In this document: positions 36,153 through 43,369 of the stretch, piece after piece | Position numbering within the stretch: position 1 is the stretch's first letter | How the letters are laid out: every line of letters starts with the position of its first letter | DNA from: Treponema sp. | Lineage (GTDB): Bacteria; Spirochaetota; Spirochaetia; Treponematales; Treponemataceae | Assembly (NCBI GenBank): GCA_017548565.1 | Contig: JAFYZU010000008.1 | Coordinates: 1 to 61,901, forward strand | DNA: 61,901 bases | Reading direction: 5' to 3' | Made by a program: the position numbers and the translations under genes | The notes under the pieces: generated by a model | Seen by the model: only the letters and a program-made list of their open reading frames with translations | Told to the model about the DNA's origin: nothing | Databases searched by the model: none

Positions 36153-37955
36153 CTATCTGTGAACAATTCCGCGGAATTCTTCAATCGATGAATATCCCTT
36201 GCGCTTCATGAATGCTTCCAGTCCGTCAATTACCTCAAGCATGACATTCGGATTTGAAAAAGTTGCTGTTCCTATTTCAACTGCAGATGCACCTGCCATT
36301 ATGAATTCAACTGCATCTTCCCAGCATGATATACCACCTATTGCAATAACAGGAACTCTTTTTTCTTCCGGCAGCCTGTTGATTTCTTCGACAAGCTCAT
36401 ATACAAGACGAACTGCAATCGGTCGTACGGCAGGTCCGCCAAGTCCCGCCTTGATTTTGTCAAAAACAGGAACTCCACGTTCAATATCTATGGCAATTCC
36501 CTGGAAAGAATTACAAAGACTTATTCCATCTGCTCCCGCTTCTATACAGGCAAGTGCTACTTCATTCAACTCGTGCGACTGCGGTGTAAGTTTAACAATC
36601 AAAGGTTTTGATGTAGCCGCCCGGACAGCTTTTACAACATCCTTTGCCGCTGAACAGAACATTCCGAACGCAGCACCACCCGCACTAACATTCGGACAGC
36701 TGATGTTAAGCTCTATCATAGGAACAGGAGATTTATCTAAAAGCTCTGCACCTTTTACATAGCTTTCTAAATCTGAGCCCGAAAGATTTGCAATTGAAAC
36801 AGGACGTAAGCTCATCATCAACGGAAGCTCGTTCTGAATAAAATGAGCAATACCCGGATTCTGAAGCCCGATGGAATTCATAAGTCCTGAAGGAGTTTCC
36901 CATATTCGTATGCCGTCATTTCCCTGCCGAGGTTCAAGTGTAAGCCCTTTGCTTGCAATACCGCCAAGCTTATTAACATTAAAAACAGTAGCATATTCCG
37001 AACCGAATCCAAAGGTTCCCGAGCAGGCAATTACAGGATTTGAAAATTTTACACCCGCAATCGTAACACTTAAATCAGGATTATCATCAAAAGGTTTATT
37101 CTGAACAGACGGCTTTACATCCTTATCATCATTATAAAGAATTCTTGAATCAAAAACAGGACCTTCCTTACAGCATCGTTTCTTACCCTCCGATGTATCG
37201 ATAGTACATCCAAGACAACAGCCGACACCACATGCCATCCTTGCTTCCATACTTAGCCAGCATTTTACACCGCACGCTTCTGAAATCTTTTTTACATATT
37301 TAAGCATTGGAGCAGGACCGCACGCATATACCGCCCCATATTTTTCCTTTTTGATTACATCTTCCGTAAGAGCCACTGGAAGCATTCCCTTAATACCGAC
37401 AGAGCCGTCATCTGTAGTAATGATAAGCTTTTCTGGTTTTATATAATCAAGGCCATAAGATCCGCTTTTAAACGATGCATAAAAATCATAAGATTTATCT
37501 GTTAAAGTTTCTGCAAAACCTGCAACAGGAGCAACACCAATTCCTCCGCCAACAATAAGCACCTTTTGCTCAGATGTTCTATTAAATTTATTTCCGCATG
37601 GTCCAAGAAGATTGATTTTATCGCCTTCGTTTAAATTACAAAGCTCTTTTGTTCCTTTTCCCTTTACAAGAATTAAAAACTGAATCTCAATTTCACCGAA
37701 CAGACTCTTGTCTACATGATATACACTTACAGGTCTTCCAAGTAGAACATCGCTTCTAACTGCATGAAGCATGTAAAACTGTCCCGGGGCCGGTCGCTGA
37801 ACAGGCTTCTCAATTCCATCAACACTTTTCTGAGGAATTACAACACACAACAGATAAACACTGCCCATCGGCTGTGCACCATAAACTGCCTTACAGCCCG
37901 AAACAATCCCTTCTGCAAAAACCGGATAAGGAAATCCTTCGCAATCAAACAACAT
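36153..37955 (-). CDS. pyrD: Fused dihydroorotate dehydrogenase: PyrK electron-transfer part + PyrD
   Basis: 600 residues. Residues about 1-285 are PyrK-like: FAD/NAD(H) reductase with LIVGGGIGVAPVAGFAETL and the 2Fe-2S cysteines in CGVGCCLGCTIDTSEGKKRC plus one further Cys (about 240-262). Residues about 290-600 are class 1B PyrD: FSNPVIACSGTFGFG, NISCPNVSAGG with the catalytic Cys, and AIGGISCWEDAVEFIMAGAS. In most bacteria PyrK and PyrDB are separate subunits; here they are joined. It oxidises dihydroorotate with NAD+. AAGAGG precedes the ATG. Confidence 0.93.
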   Translation of the reverse strand: MLFDCEGFPYPVFAEGIVSGCKAVYGAQPMGSVYLLCVVIPQKSVDGIEKPVQRPAPGQFYMLHAVRSDVLLGRPVSVYHVDKSLFGEIEIQFLILVKGKGTKELCNLNEGDKINLLGPCGNKFNRTSEQKVLIVGGGIGVAPVAGFAETLTDKSYDFYASFKSGSYGLDYIKPEKLIITTDDGSVGIKGMLPVALTEDVIKKEKYGAVYACGPAPMLKYVKKISEACGVKCWLSMEARMACGVGCCLGCTIDTSEGKKRCCKEGPVFDSRILYNDDKDVKPSVQNKPFDDNPDLSVTIAGVKFSNPVIACSGTFGFGSEYATVFNVNKLGGIASKGLTLEPRQGNDGIRIWETPSGLMNSIGLQNPGIAHFIQNELPLMMSLRPVSIANLSGSDLESYVKGAELLDKSPVPMIELNISCPNVSAGGAAFGMFCSAAKDVVKAVRAATSKPLIVKLTPQSHELNEVALACIEAGADGISLCNSFQGIAIDIERGVPVFDKIKAGLGGPAVRPIAVRLVYELVEEINRLPEEKRVPVIAIGGISCWEDAVEFIMAGASAVEIGTATFSNPNVMLEVIDGLEAFMKRKGYSSIEEFRGIVHR

Positions 37956-38183
37956 AAAAACCTCTTATAATCATTTATATTATAACTATAAGGGGTTTTT
38001 AAAAAGAATTAAATAGCAGAAAATTAAATTTTAAATAACTTTTTGTAATGGTAAACCCTCAGCTTTTATGGTATTTTTCAATACCTGTCCATCTATGTAA
38101 ATATATTAACAATAGTTCCTTTTTTTATTATTCTTACTGAATCGTATATGGTAAAACAGCAGATGTAAATACTTTTCAGGTAA

Positions 38184-38222
38184 AAAGAACCAGAGTTCTT
38201 TAAAAAAGAACTTTGGTTCTTT
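38184..38222. repeat. Near-perfect 18-bp inverted repeat upstream of the second HTH membrane gene
   Basis: AAAGAACCAGAGTTCTTT (38184-38201) and AAAGAACTTTGGTTCTTT (38205-38222) pair over 18 bases with one G-T wobble and a 3-base loop. Each arm is also partly symmetrical on its own (AAAGAAC/GTTCTTT), so four half-sites lie in a row. This looks like an operator or strong hairpin in the 348-bp gap 37956-38303, 82 bases before the ATG. Nothing else clear is seen in that gap. Confidence 0.7.
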
Positions 38223-38303
38223 AAATAAACTTTAGCTTTTTTTAAATCTTTACACATCCTGATTGAATGTTTATAATTATTACAACAAAAAAGGATGATT
38301 TTT

Positions 38304-39047
38304 ATGAAAAAGTTTTCACTAGATTCCTGGAGAAGGTTCATTCCACTTATCTGTTCCCTGATTTTTCTGTTTTACTTCATTTATTTTTTCAAAAATACCA
38401 CCGAAAGCTTTCTTTCGACTGTAATAAGTATTTTCCTTGGAATTTCTTTCTGTATTTCATTCCTGCTTTTTCTTTTTCCAAAGCATTACAGCATTTACGG
38501 AATAGTTTCGTTCATCTATTCTTTCCTTTTCAGTTTTTTTGAACAGTACTACATCCTTATGATTTTCAGTTCCATAATCACGATTGTTTTTCTATGGAAT
38601 CAGGGTTTTTTTACAAACAGAAAAGCCTACAAATACATCATCAGTGTCTTATATTTTTCAATACTATGCTTTATTAGAATCTATAAATTTTCATCAACCT
38701 TTGAAGAACATCTCCTTCAGTTCCTTCCATACATTATTTTTGTACTGATAATTACGCTGTTCGTAATCAATTCATATACCTTACGAGTCGGTCGGGAAAA
38801 CAAACAGATTATTAATATCGATAAGCTTGAATTAACCGAAAGACAGAAGGATTTAATTCCCCACATTCTTTCAAACAAGGTCTATAAAGATTTTGCGGAC
38901 TCGGTTTATGTTTCTGAATCTGTAGTAAAAAAGGATGCGGCTGAGATTTTCAAATATTTTGATGTCTGTTCACGATATGCCTTTATTGCAAAATTCTCTC
39001 ATTTTACCTTCACATATAAAGGTAAAACCTATAACTTTAACAGTTAG
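38304..39047 (+). CDS. Second membrane-embedded regulator with C-terminal HTH
   Basis: 247 residues from the ATG at 38304, which has AAGGATGA at the right distance. The ATG at 38295 lies inside that site. About five to six membrane helices (about 10-165), then a LuxR-like HTH: LELTERQKDLIPHILSNKVY and DFADSVYVSESVVKKDAAEI. Same architecture and size as the protein at 35401-36150, so probably a diverged paralogue. Its last 4 bases overlap the 3' end of the convergent pyrF gene. Confidence 0.72.
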   Translation: MKKFSLDSWRRFIPLICSLIFLFYFIYFFKNTTESFLSTVISIFLGISFCISFLLFLFPKHYSIYGIVSFIYSFLFSFFEQYYILMIFSSIITIVFLWNQGFFTNRKAYKYIISVLYFSILCFIRIYKFSSTFEEHLLQFLPYIIFVLIITLFVINSYTLRVGRENKQIINIDKLELTERQKDLIPHILSNKVYKDFADSVYVSESVVKKDAAEIFKYFDVCSRYAFIAKFSHFTFTYKGKTYNFNS

Positions 39048-39961
39048 ACGAGAGATTTTGCATTCAACAAATCCTGTTTGGCAGCAATACATGCTTTTGC
39101 GGCAGAATCTGAAATGTCCTTTAATGTAATGCTCTTTTCATCCGGATTAAATTCTTTCTTCCATGCACAAAGAATTCCGCGGCTTGAATTAACTGTTCCG
39201 CCGGCCTTATCTAAAAGAACTGCTGCAATCCCTGCATCTCCTCCCTGAGCTCCGTAACCAGGAATAAGAAAAAATGTATCTTTGTATTTATCGCGAAGAT
39301 AACGGGCATCTTTTTCCTGAGTAGCACCGACTACCGCTCCAAAAATTCCACAGGTCTGTCCCGGATAAAGAACTTTTACTTCATTACCGATGCGTGCAAT
39401 TTCATCACCGACTCTTTCTAAAAGAAGTCCGCCGTTTTTAAGCTCCTGATGTTCTATATCTGTCATTCCAGGATTCGATGTGCACAAAAGGACAAATGCC
39501 CCTTTACCACCCTTATCCGTATCTGCATATTTCGTAAATGGAACAAGCGTATCAAAACCCATGTATGGATTTATCGTAATAATGTCTGTTTCAAAATCAC
39601 CGGTAAAATGCGCTTTTGCATAGGCATCTGATGTTGCCCCTATATCACCGCGCTTTATATCTGAAATTGCAATTAATCCTGTTTTTTTGATTTCTTTCAA
39701 GGTCTGTGAATATACCTTAAGGCCTTCTATTCCCATCGCTTCATAATAGGCTATCTGTACTTTAAAACAGCATGCCGATTTATCATTTACTACCCTGCTG
39801 ATTATTTCTTTATTATAAGCAAGAACAGCCTGAGCATCATTTTCAAAATTATTCTGGATAGACTCAGGAATATACGAAGGATCTGTATCAAGTCCGACAC
39901 ACAAAGGTCCGTTTTTTACCGCCAGCTCCTGTAAAAGCTGCATGTTATGTTTAGAGTTCAT
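39044..39961 (-). CDS. pyrF: Orotidine 5'-phosphate decarboxylase, PyrF type 2
   Basis: 305 residues, the long subfamily. Key parts are GPLCVGLDTDPSYIP, CCFKVQIAYYEAMG, and the catalytic IAISDIKRGDIGATSDAYAK, where the D-K-x-x-D tetrad is present. PGYGAQGGD is the phosphate loop. It makes UMP from OMP, the last step of the pathway. There is no Shine-Dalgarno and TATAAT is 6 bases upstream of the ATG. It converges on the second membrane HTH gene with a 4-base overlap. Confidence 0.95.
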   Translation of the reverse strand: MNSKHNMQLLQELAVKNGPLCVGLDTDPSYIPESIQNNFENDAQAVLAYNKEIISRVVNDKSACCFKVQIAYYEAMGIEGLKVYSQTLKEIKKTGLIAISDIKRGDIGATSDAYAKAHFTGDFETDIITINPYMGFDTLVPFTKYADTDKGGKGAFVLLCTSNPGMTDIEHQELKNGGLLLERVGDEIARIGNEVKVLYPGQTCGIFGAVVGATQEKDARYLRDKYKDTFFLIPGYGAQGGDAGIAAVLLDKAGGTVNSSRGILCAWKKEFNPDEKSITLKDISDSAAKACIAAKQDLLNAKSLV

Positions 39962-39967
39962 GTTTTC

Positions 39968-39996
39968 ATTATACCGAATCTGAATCTAGTTTTAAA
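39968..39996 (-). promoter_or_regulatory. Promoter of pyrF, probably leaderless
   Basis: TTTAAA (39996-39991), 17-base spacer, perfect TATAAT (39973-39968), then GAAAAC and the ATG at 39961. Confidence 0.65.
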
Positions 39997-40042
39997 TAGA
40001 TAAAAATGATATATATAAAATTATAAAAAGGAGTATATTAAA

Positions 40043-41344
40043 ATGAAAAAAATCCTATTCATTCTTTCTTTATGTCTTTTGCTCTGCTCTGAATTTTCTG
40101 CTTCCTCATATGCAATCAAATTTGAAAAGCTTCCGGAAGAAGAAAATATGTCTTTCTACTATTCACAGTTTACTAAAAACGAACAGTATTCTTCTTCATG
40201 GGTTTCTGAATGGAAACATCCTGTAGCTAAAGAACAGGTTATTGATGAGTTACAACAATGCGATGAATATTTTTCATCTCTTGCAAAATCAAATTATGAA
40301 TCTATGCTCACAGACCTTACAATAAAAGCATATCTTTATAATCTTGATGCAATTAAATGGCAGGAGGTTGATGATTATGCTTCAATGCTCAAGAAAAAAT
40401 ATCCTAAAGAATACAGGACTTATTGGATAACTGCAAACTTCTATTTATCTTCTAAAATCGATTTGGCATATCCTGAATTCCAGAAAGCAATAAAGGTTCG
40501 CGGTGGATTAGAAAAAAAAGATGATTTTGGTCCTGACTTCCTAATTGATTATGCCGTATGTACAAGATCATGCAGAATGAAACAGACTGCAATGTACGCC
40601 CTTTCTTTACTGACAAAGATTTATAATATTCCTAAAGAGAACATAAATGCCTACAGATTTGTAGATCCTGTTAATGAACAGTCAGACATTAATTCAAAAT
40701 ATGATTATAAGAAAGTCTGGAATTACTCAGAAGTTTCAGATAAAGAAGTTGCCTTTAACAACAGCCTTATGGGATTTACAGCTACAATTCCATCCGACAG
40801 TACAGACCTTCAGCTTGATGGATATTCTGAAAAAACTTCTATTTTGATGTTTACAATGCCGGCAGAGCACACAGCAAGCGGTGAAGAAATAACTTCAACC
40901 TTTTTAACCCTGATGTATTGTGCCTCCTCAAGCGATGATTCTTTAACTGCTTATTCGAACAAGGTTATTGGTAATTTCTCAAAATATCCTTCGGCAAAAA
41001 TCACTAAAAAGGCAAAAAAAATCAACGGATACAATGCAACTGTATACAACATCGATAATCCTGACCTTTATAATGATGAATTAAAAAAAGGTGCCCGTGG
41101 GATTGTCATTGTTCTTGAAGTTCCTTACAAGGAATTTGCCGGTAAAGACAAAGAAGTTCCGTTTATTTATGAAAATGCAGAAGGAAAAAAACAGGGAAAT
41201 ATGACTATATTCTCAAATCCTGGAAGACTCAACCGTTTAAAGGCACCGGTTTACTTTGTGTTCCTGCTCGACACCTGTAATGCAGTTTACAAAGAAGCAG
41301 AAAAACAATTCTACGATATTATATCAAAAATAAGCTTTGAGTAA
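40043..41344 (+). CDS. Secreted protein, unknown
   Basis: 433 residues with a signal peptide (KKILFILSLCLLLCSEFSA, cleavage about 20-23). Residues about 70-200 are helical and TPR-like (DLTIKAYLYNLDAIKWQEVD...YPKEYRTYWITANFYLS), and the C-terminal half is beta-rich, including a GYNATVYNIDNPDLYND segment. I recognise no family; a periplasmic or surface role is inferred from the signal. AAGGAG lies upstream of the ATG. Its last 21 bases overlap the 3' end of the convergent oxidoreductase gene. Confidence 0.65.
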   Translation: MKKILFILSLCLLLCSEFSASSYAIKFEKLPEEENMSFYYSQFTKNEQYSSSWVSEWKHPVAKEQVIDELQQCDEYFSSLAKSNYESMLTDLTIKAYLYNLDAIKWQEVDDYASMLKKKYPKEYRTYWITANFYLSSKIDLAYPEFQKAIKVRGGLEKKDDFGPDFLIDYAVCTRSCRMKQTAMYALSLLTKIYNIPKENINAYRFVDPVNEQSDINSKYDYKKVWNYSEVSDKEVAFNNSLMGFTATIPSDSTDLQLDGYSEKTSILMFTMPAEHTASGEEITSTFLTLMYCASSSDDSLTAYSNKVIGNFSKYPSAKITKKAKKINGYNATVYNIDNPDLYNDELKKGARGIVIVLEVPYKEFAGKDKEVPFIYENAEGKKQGNMTIFSNPGRLNRLKAPVYFVFLLDTCNAVYKEAEKQFYDIISKISFE

Positions 41345-42211
41345 TTCATTATAACTATCATCAAAGGTTGCTCTTATTAACGGACGGGCCATAATAACCT
41401 GGTCTGCTCCGTAAAAAAGAGCGGCCTGAAGATCCTTCTTTGTACGGAGACCTCCGTCAACCCATATTTCATTACAATACTTCTTTAATTCCGCTGCATG
41501 CTCTGCAAGAAAATCTCCCGTACTGCCCTGTCTTGTTTCTACCCTTCCACCATGATTTGAAATATAAACTACATCAGGACGAAGCTGTTTTACAAGCTCA
41601 ATATCCTGTTCAGTAAAAACACCCTTTACTACAAACGGAACTTTTGCAAACTGACGAAGCTCCTCCAGCTGTACCGCAGTCTTTCGTTCAAGATTCACAA
41701 GATTCCGCATAGTCAGAATATTATACGAATCAATATCTACTCCGGCATAACGAGCATAAGGCTTTATCCATTCAAGACGTTCAAACAATTTTTCCTGAGG
41801 ATATGGTTTAAGGAAGAATGCTGCATCTACCGGCGTCTTTCCATTTTCTTCAGTGATTTTCTTTACTGCTTCAATTCCATATTTTAATTTTTCATCGGGA
41901 CATCCATCGCCTATACACAATCCGAAACCAGCATTAAAGGCATTCTCAAGATAAGGAACATAAAAATCCTTTTCATTTTCAAAGCCGATGTTTTCCACTG
42001 CACCAGTTACCGGTCCACAACGGATTAATTGCGGTTTCAGAGGAATTTCATTAACTGCATCTGATGCTTTATCTGCAAGATCTTTCCATGCCTGATAATT
42101 TGCCTGAAAATTATGACCGTCCATCACGCCGCCAAGCCCCGGAAGCATATCTGGACAACCAAAACCGTCACATTCATCGCATCTATGACATTTTAATTCA
42201 CCCGGAAACAT
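41324..42211 (-). CDS. FMN-dependent alpha-hydroxy-acid oxidoreductase-like protein
   Basis: 295 residues. A Cys-rich start (CHRCDECDGFGC) may hold a metal or cluster. The rest is a TIM barrel of the lactate-oxidase/FMN_dh type: VPFVVKGVFTEQDIELVKQL (strand with the FMN Lys), VYISNHGGRVETRQGST (catalytic His followed by the binding Arg) and WVDGGLRTKKDLQAALFYGA (phosphate site). Substrate unknown. I start at the ATG at 42211, one base after the pfkA stop with GGAGA upstream, rather than at 42262 inside pfkA. It is probably co-transcribed with pfkA. Confidence 0.85.
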   Translation of the reverse strand: MFPGELKCHRCDECDGFGCPDMLPGLGGVMDGHNFQANYQAWKDLADKASDAVNEIPLKPQLIRCGPVTGAVENIGFENEKDFYVPYLENAFNAGFGLCIGDGCPDEKLKYGIEAVKKITEENGKTPVDAAFFLKPYPQEKLFERLEWIKPYARYAGVDIDSYNILTMRNLVNLERKTAVQLEELRQFAKVPFVVKGVFTEQDIELVKQLRPDVVYISNHGGRVETRQGSTGDFLAEHAAELKKYCNEIWVDGGLRTKKDLQAALFYGADQVIMARPLIRATFDDSYNELLKAYF

Positions 42212-42212
42212 T

Positions 42213-43289
42213 CTAATCTCCAAAGCAGATTCCAAGATCTCTTGCAGCCTTAAGAAGACCATTATCTGAAGGAATAGGTTTTACAACTCCGGCAACTGCA
42301 CTCAACGGAACACTTACAATTTCTCCGCCTTTTAAAGCAACAAGCTTTCCAAAATCCTGTGCGGCAAGAAAATCTGCTGCAGCAACTCCGACCCGTGTTG
42401 CAAGAACAATATCATAAGGCTTAGGATTTCCACCGCGCTGTAAATATCCAAGGACAGAAGTTCTTGTTTCAAGACCTGTTTCTGCTTCAATTTCACGTGC
42501 GACTCTGTATCCTACAGATTCTGTCATTGATTCTCGTGCTTTTTTAAATTCTTTTTTACTAAGCTTTGATTCTGCCAGATCTATTGCGCCTTCTGAACAG
42601 GCAATTATTGAATATTCATTACCGTCTGCCCTGCGCTGCTGAAGGAATTTTGCAATCTTTTTAATATCATAAGGGATTTCAGGAAGAAGAATAACATCTG
42701 CATTAGCGGCAATTCCAGCATACAATCCCAGCCATCCAACCTTATGTCCCATAATTTCTACAACCATTACTCTATGATGACTTTTTGCAGTCGTACGTAT
42801 TGCTTCAATTCCTTCTGCGGCAACCTGTATTGCTGTCTGAAAACCAAAGGATTCATCGGTACCGACAATATCATTATCAATTGTTTTAGGAAGTCCTATA
42901 ACGTTAAAGCCTTCTTTATATAAAAGTGATGCAGTAGTATTCGTTCCATTACCGCCTAAACATACAAGCGCATCAAGCTTATTCTTTTTAAAGGTCTCCT
43001 TTATGCCTTCTACCGGTAAAAGTCCTGTTTTCGGATCTTTTACGGGATTTTTAAATGGCTTTACACGTGAGGTTCCAAGACAGGTTCCTCCTTCCTTTGC
43101 AAGATGCTCAAAATCAAGAGTGTCCATCTTAAAAGTATCATTGTCAATCAAACCACGGTAACCGTTTCTGATTCCGATAAATTTCATCCCATATTTCTTT
43201 TTACCGGCAATACAAAGCGCCCTGATTGCCGCATTAAGTCCAGGAGCGTCTCCCCCAGAAGTCAAAATTCCTACTGTACTAACTTTCAT
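42213..43289 (-). CDS. pfkA: 6-phosphofructokinase
   Basis: 358 residues with TVGILTSGGDAPGLNAAIRA, LVCLGGNGTNTTASLL and GLPKTIDNDIVGTDESFGF. PPi-using enzymes have Lys at the E. coli 124 position (here PKTIDND) together with Asp at position 104. Here position 104 is Gly (GGNGT), the combination seen in ATP-using enzymes of the same clade, so ATP is the likelier donor. The Asp at 103 is Asn. The mRNA looks leaderless. The FMN oxidoreductase gene follows after 1 base. Confidence 0.93.
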   Translation of the reverse strand: MKVSTVGILTSGGDAPGLNAAIRALCIAGKKKYGMKFIGIRNGYRGLIDNDTFKMDTLDFEHLAKEGGTCLGTSRVKPFKNPVKDPKTGLLPVEGIKETFKKNKLDALVCLGGNGTNTTASLLYKEGFNVIGLPKTIDNDIVGTDESFGFQTAIQVAAEGIEAIRTTAKSHHRVMVVEIMGHKVGWLGLYAGIAANADVILLPEIPYDIKKIAKFLQQRRADGNEYSIIACSEGAIDLAESKLSKKEFKKARESMTESVGYRVAREIEAETGLETRTSVLGYLQRGGNPKPYDIVLATRVGVAAADFLAAQDFGKLVALKGGEIVSVPLSAVAGVVKPIPSDNGLLKAARDLGICFGD

Positions 43290-43295
43290 ATTATA

Positions 43296-43324
43296 ATTAT
43301 AGCATTTTCCGGGAGAAAAGTTAA
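43296..43324 (-). promoter_or_regulatory. Promoter of pfkA, probably leaderless
   Basis: TTAACT (43324-43319), 17-base spacer, perfect TATAAT (43301-43296), then a second TATAAT and directly the ATG at 43289. Only the upstream copy is at -10 distance for a start at the ATG. Confidence 0.6.
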
Positions 43325-43335
43325 ATATTTTAGAG

Positions 43336-43363
43336 TTAATATTTTTTTTCGGTTTCCGATAAT
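43336..43363 (+). promoter_or_regulatory. Promoter of ftsK, probably leaderless
   Basis: TTAATA (43336-43341), 16-base spacer, GATAAT (43358-43363), then AGAACT and the ATG at 43370. It overlaps the divergent pfkA promoter region. Confidence 0.5.
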
Positions 43364-43369
43364 AGAACT

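Noticed and set aside
42212..42262. Extended start of the FMN oxidoreductase inside pfkA
   Set aside because: The ATG at 42211 has GGAGA upstream and lies one base after the pfkA stop.
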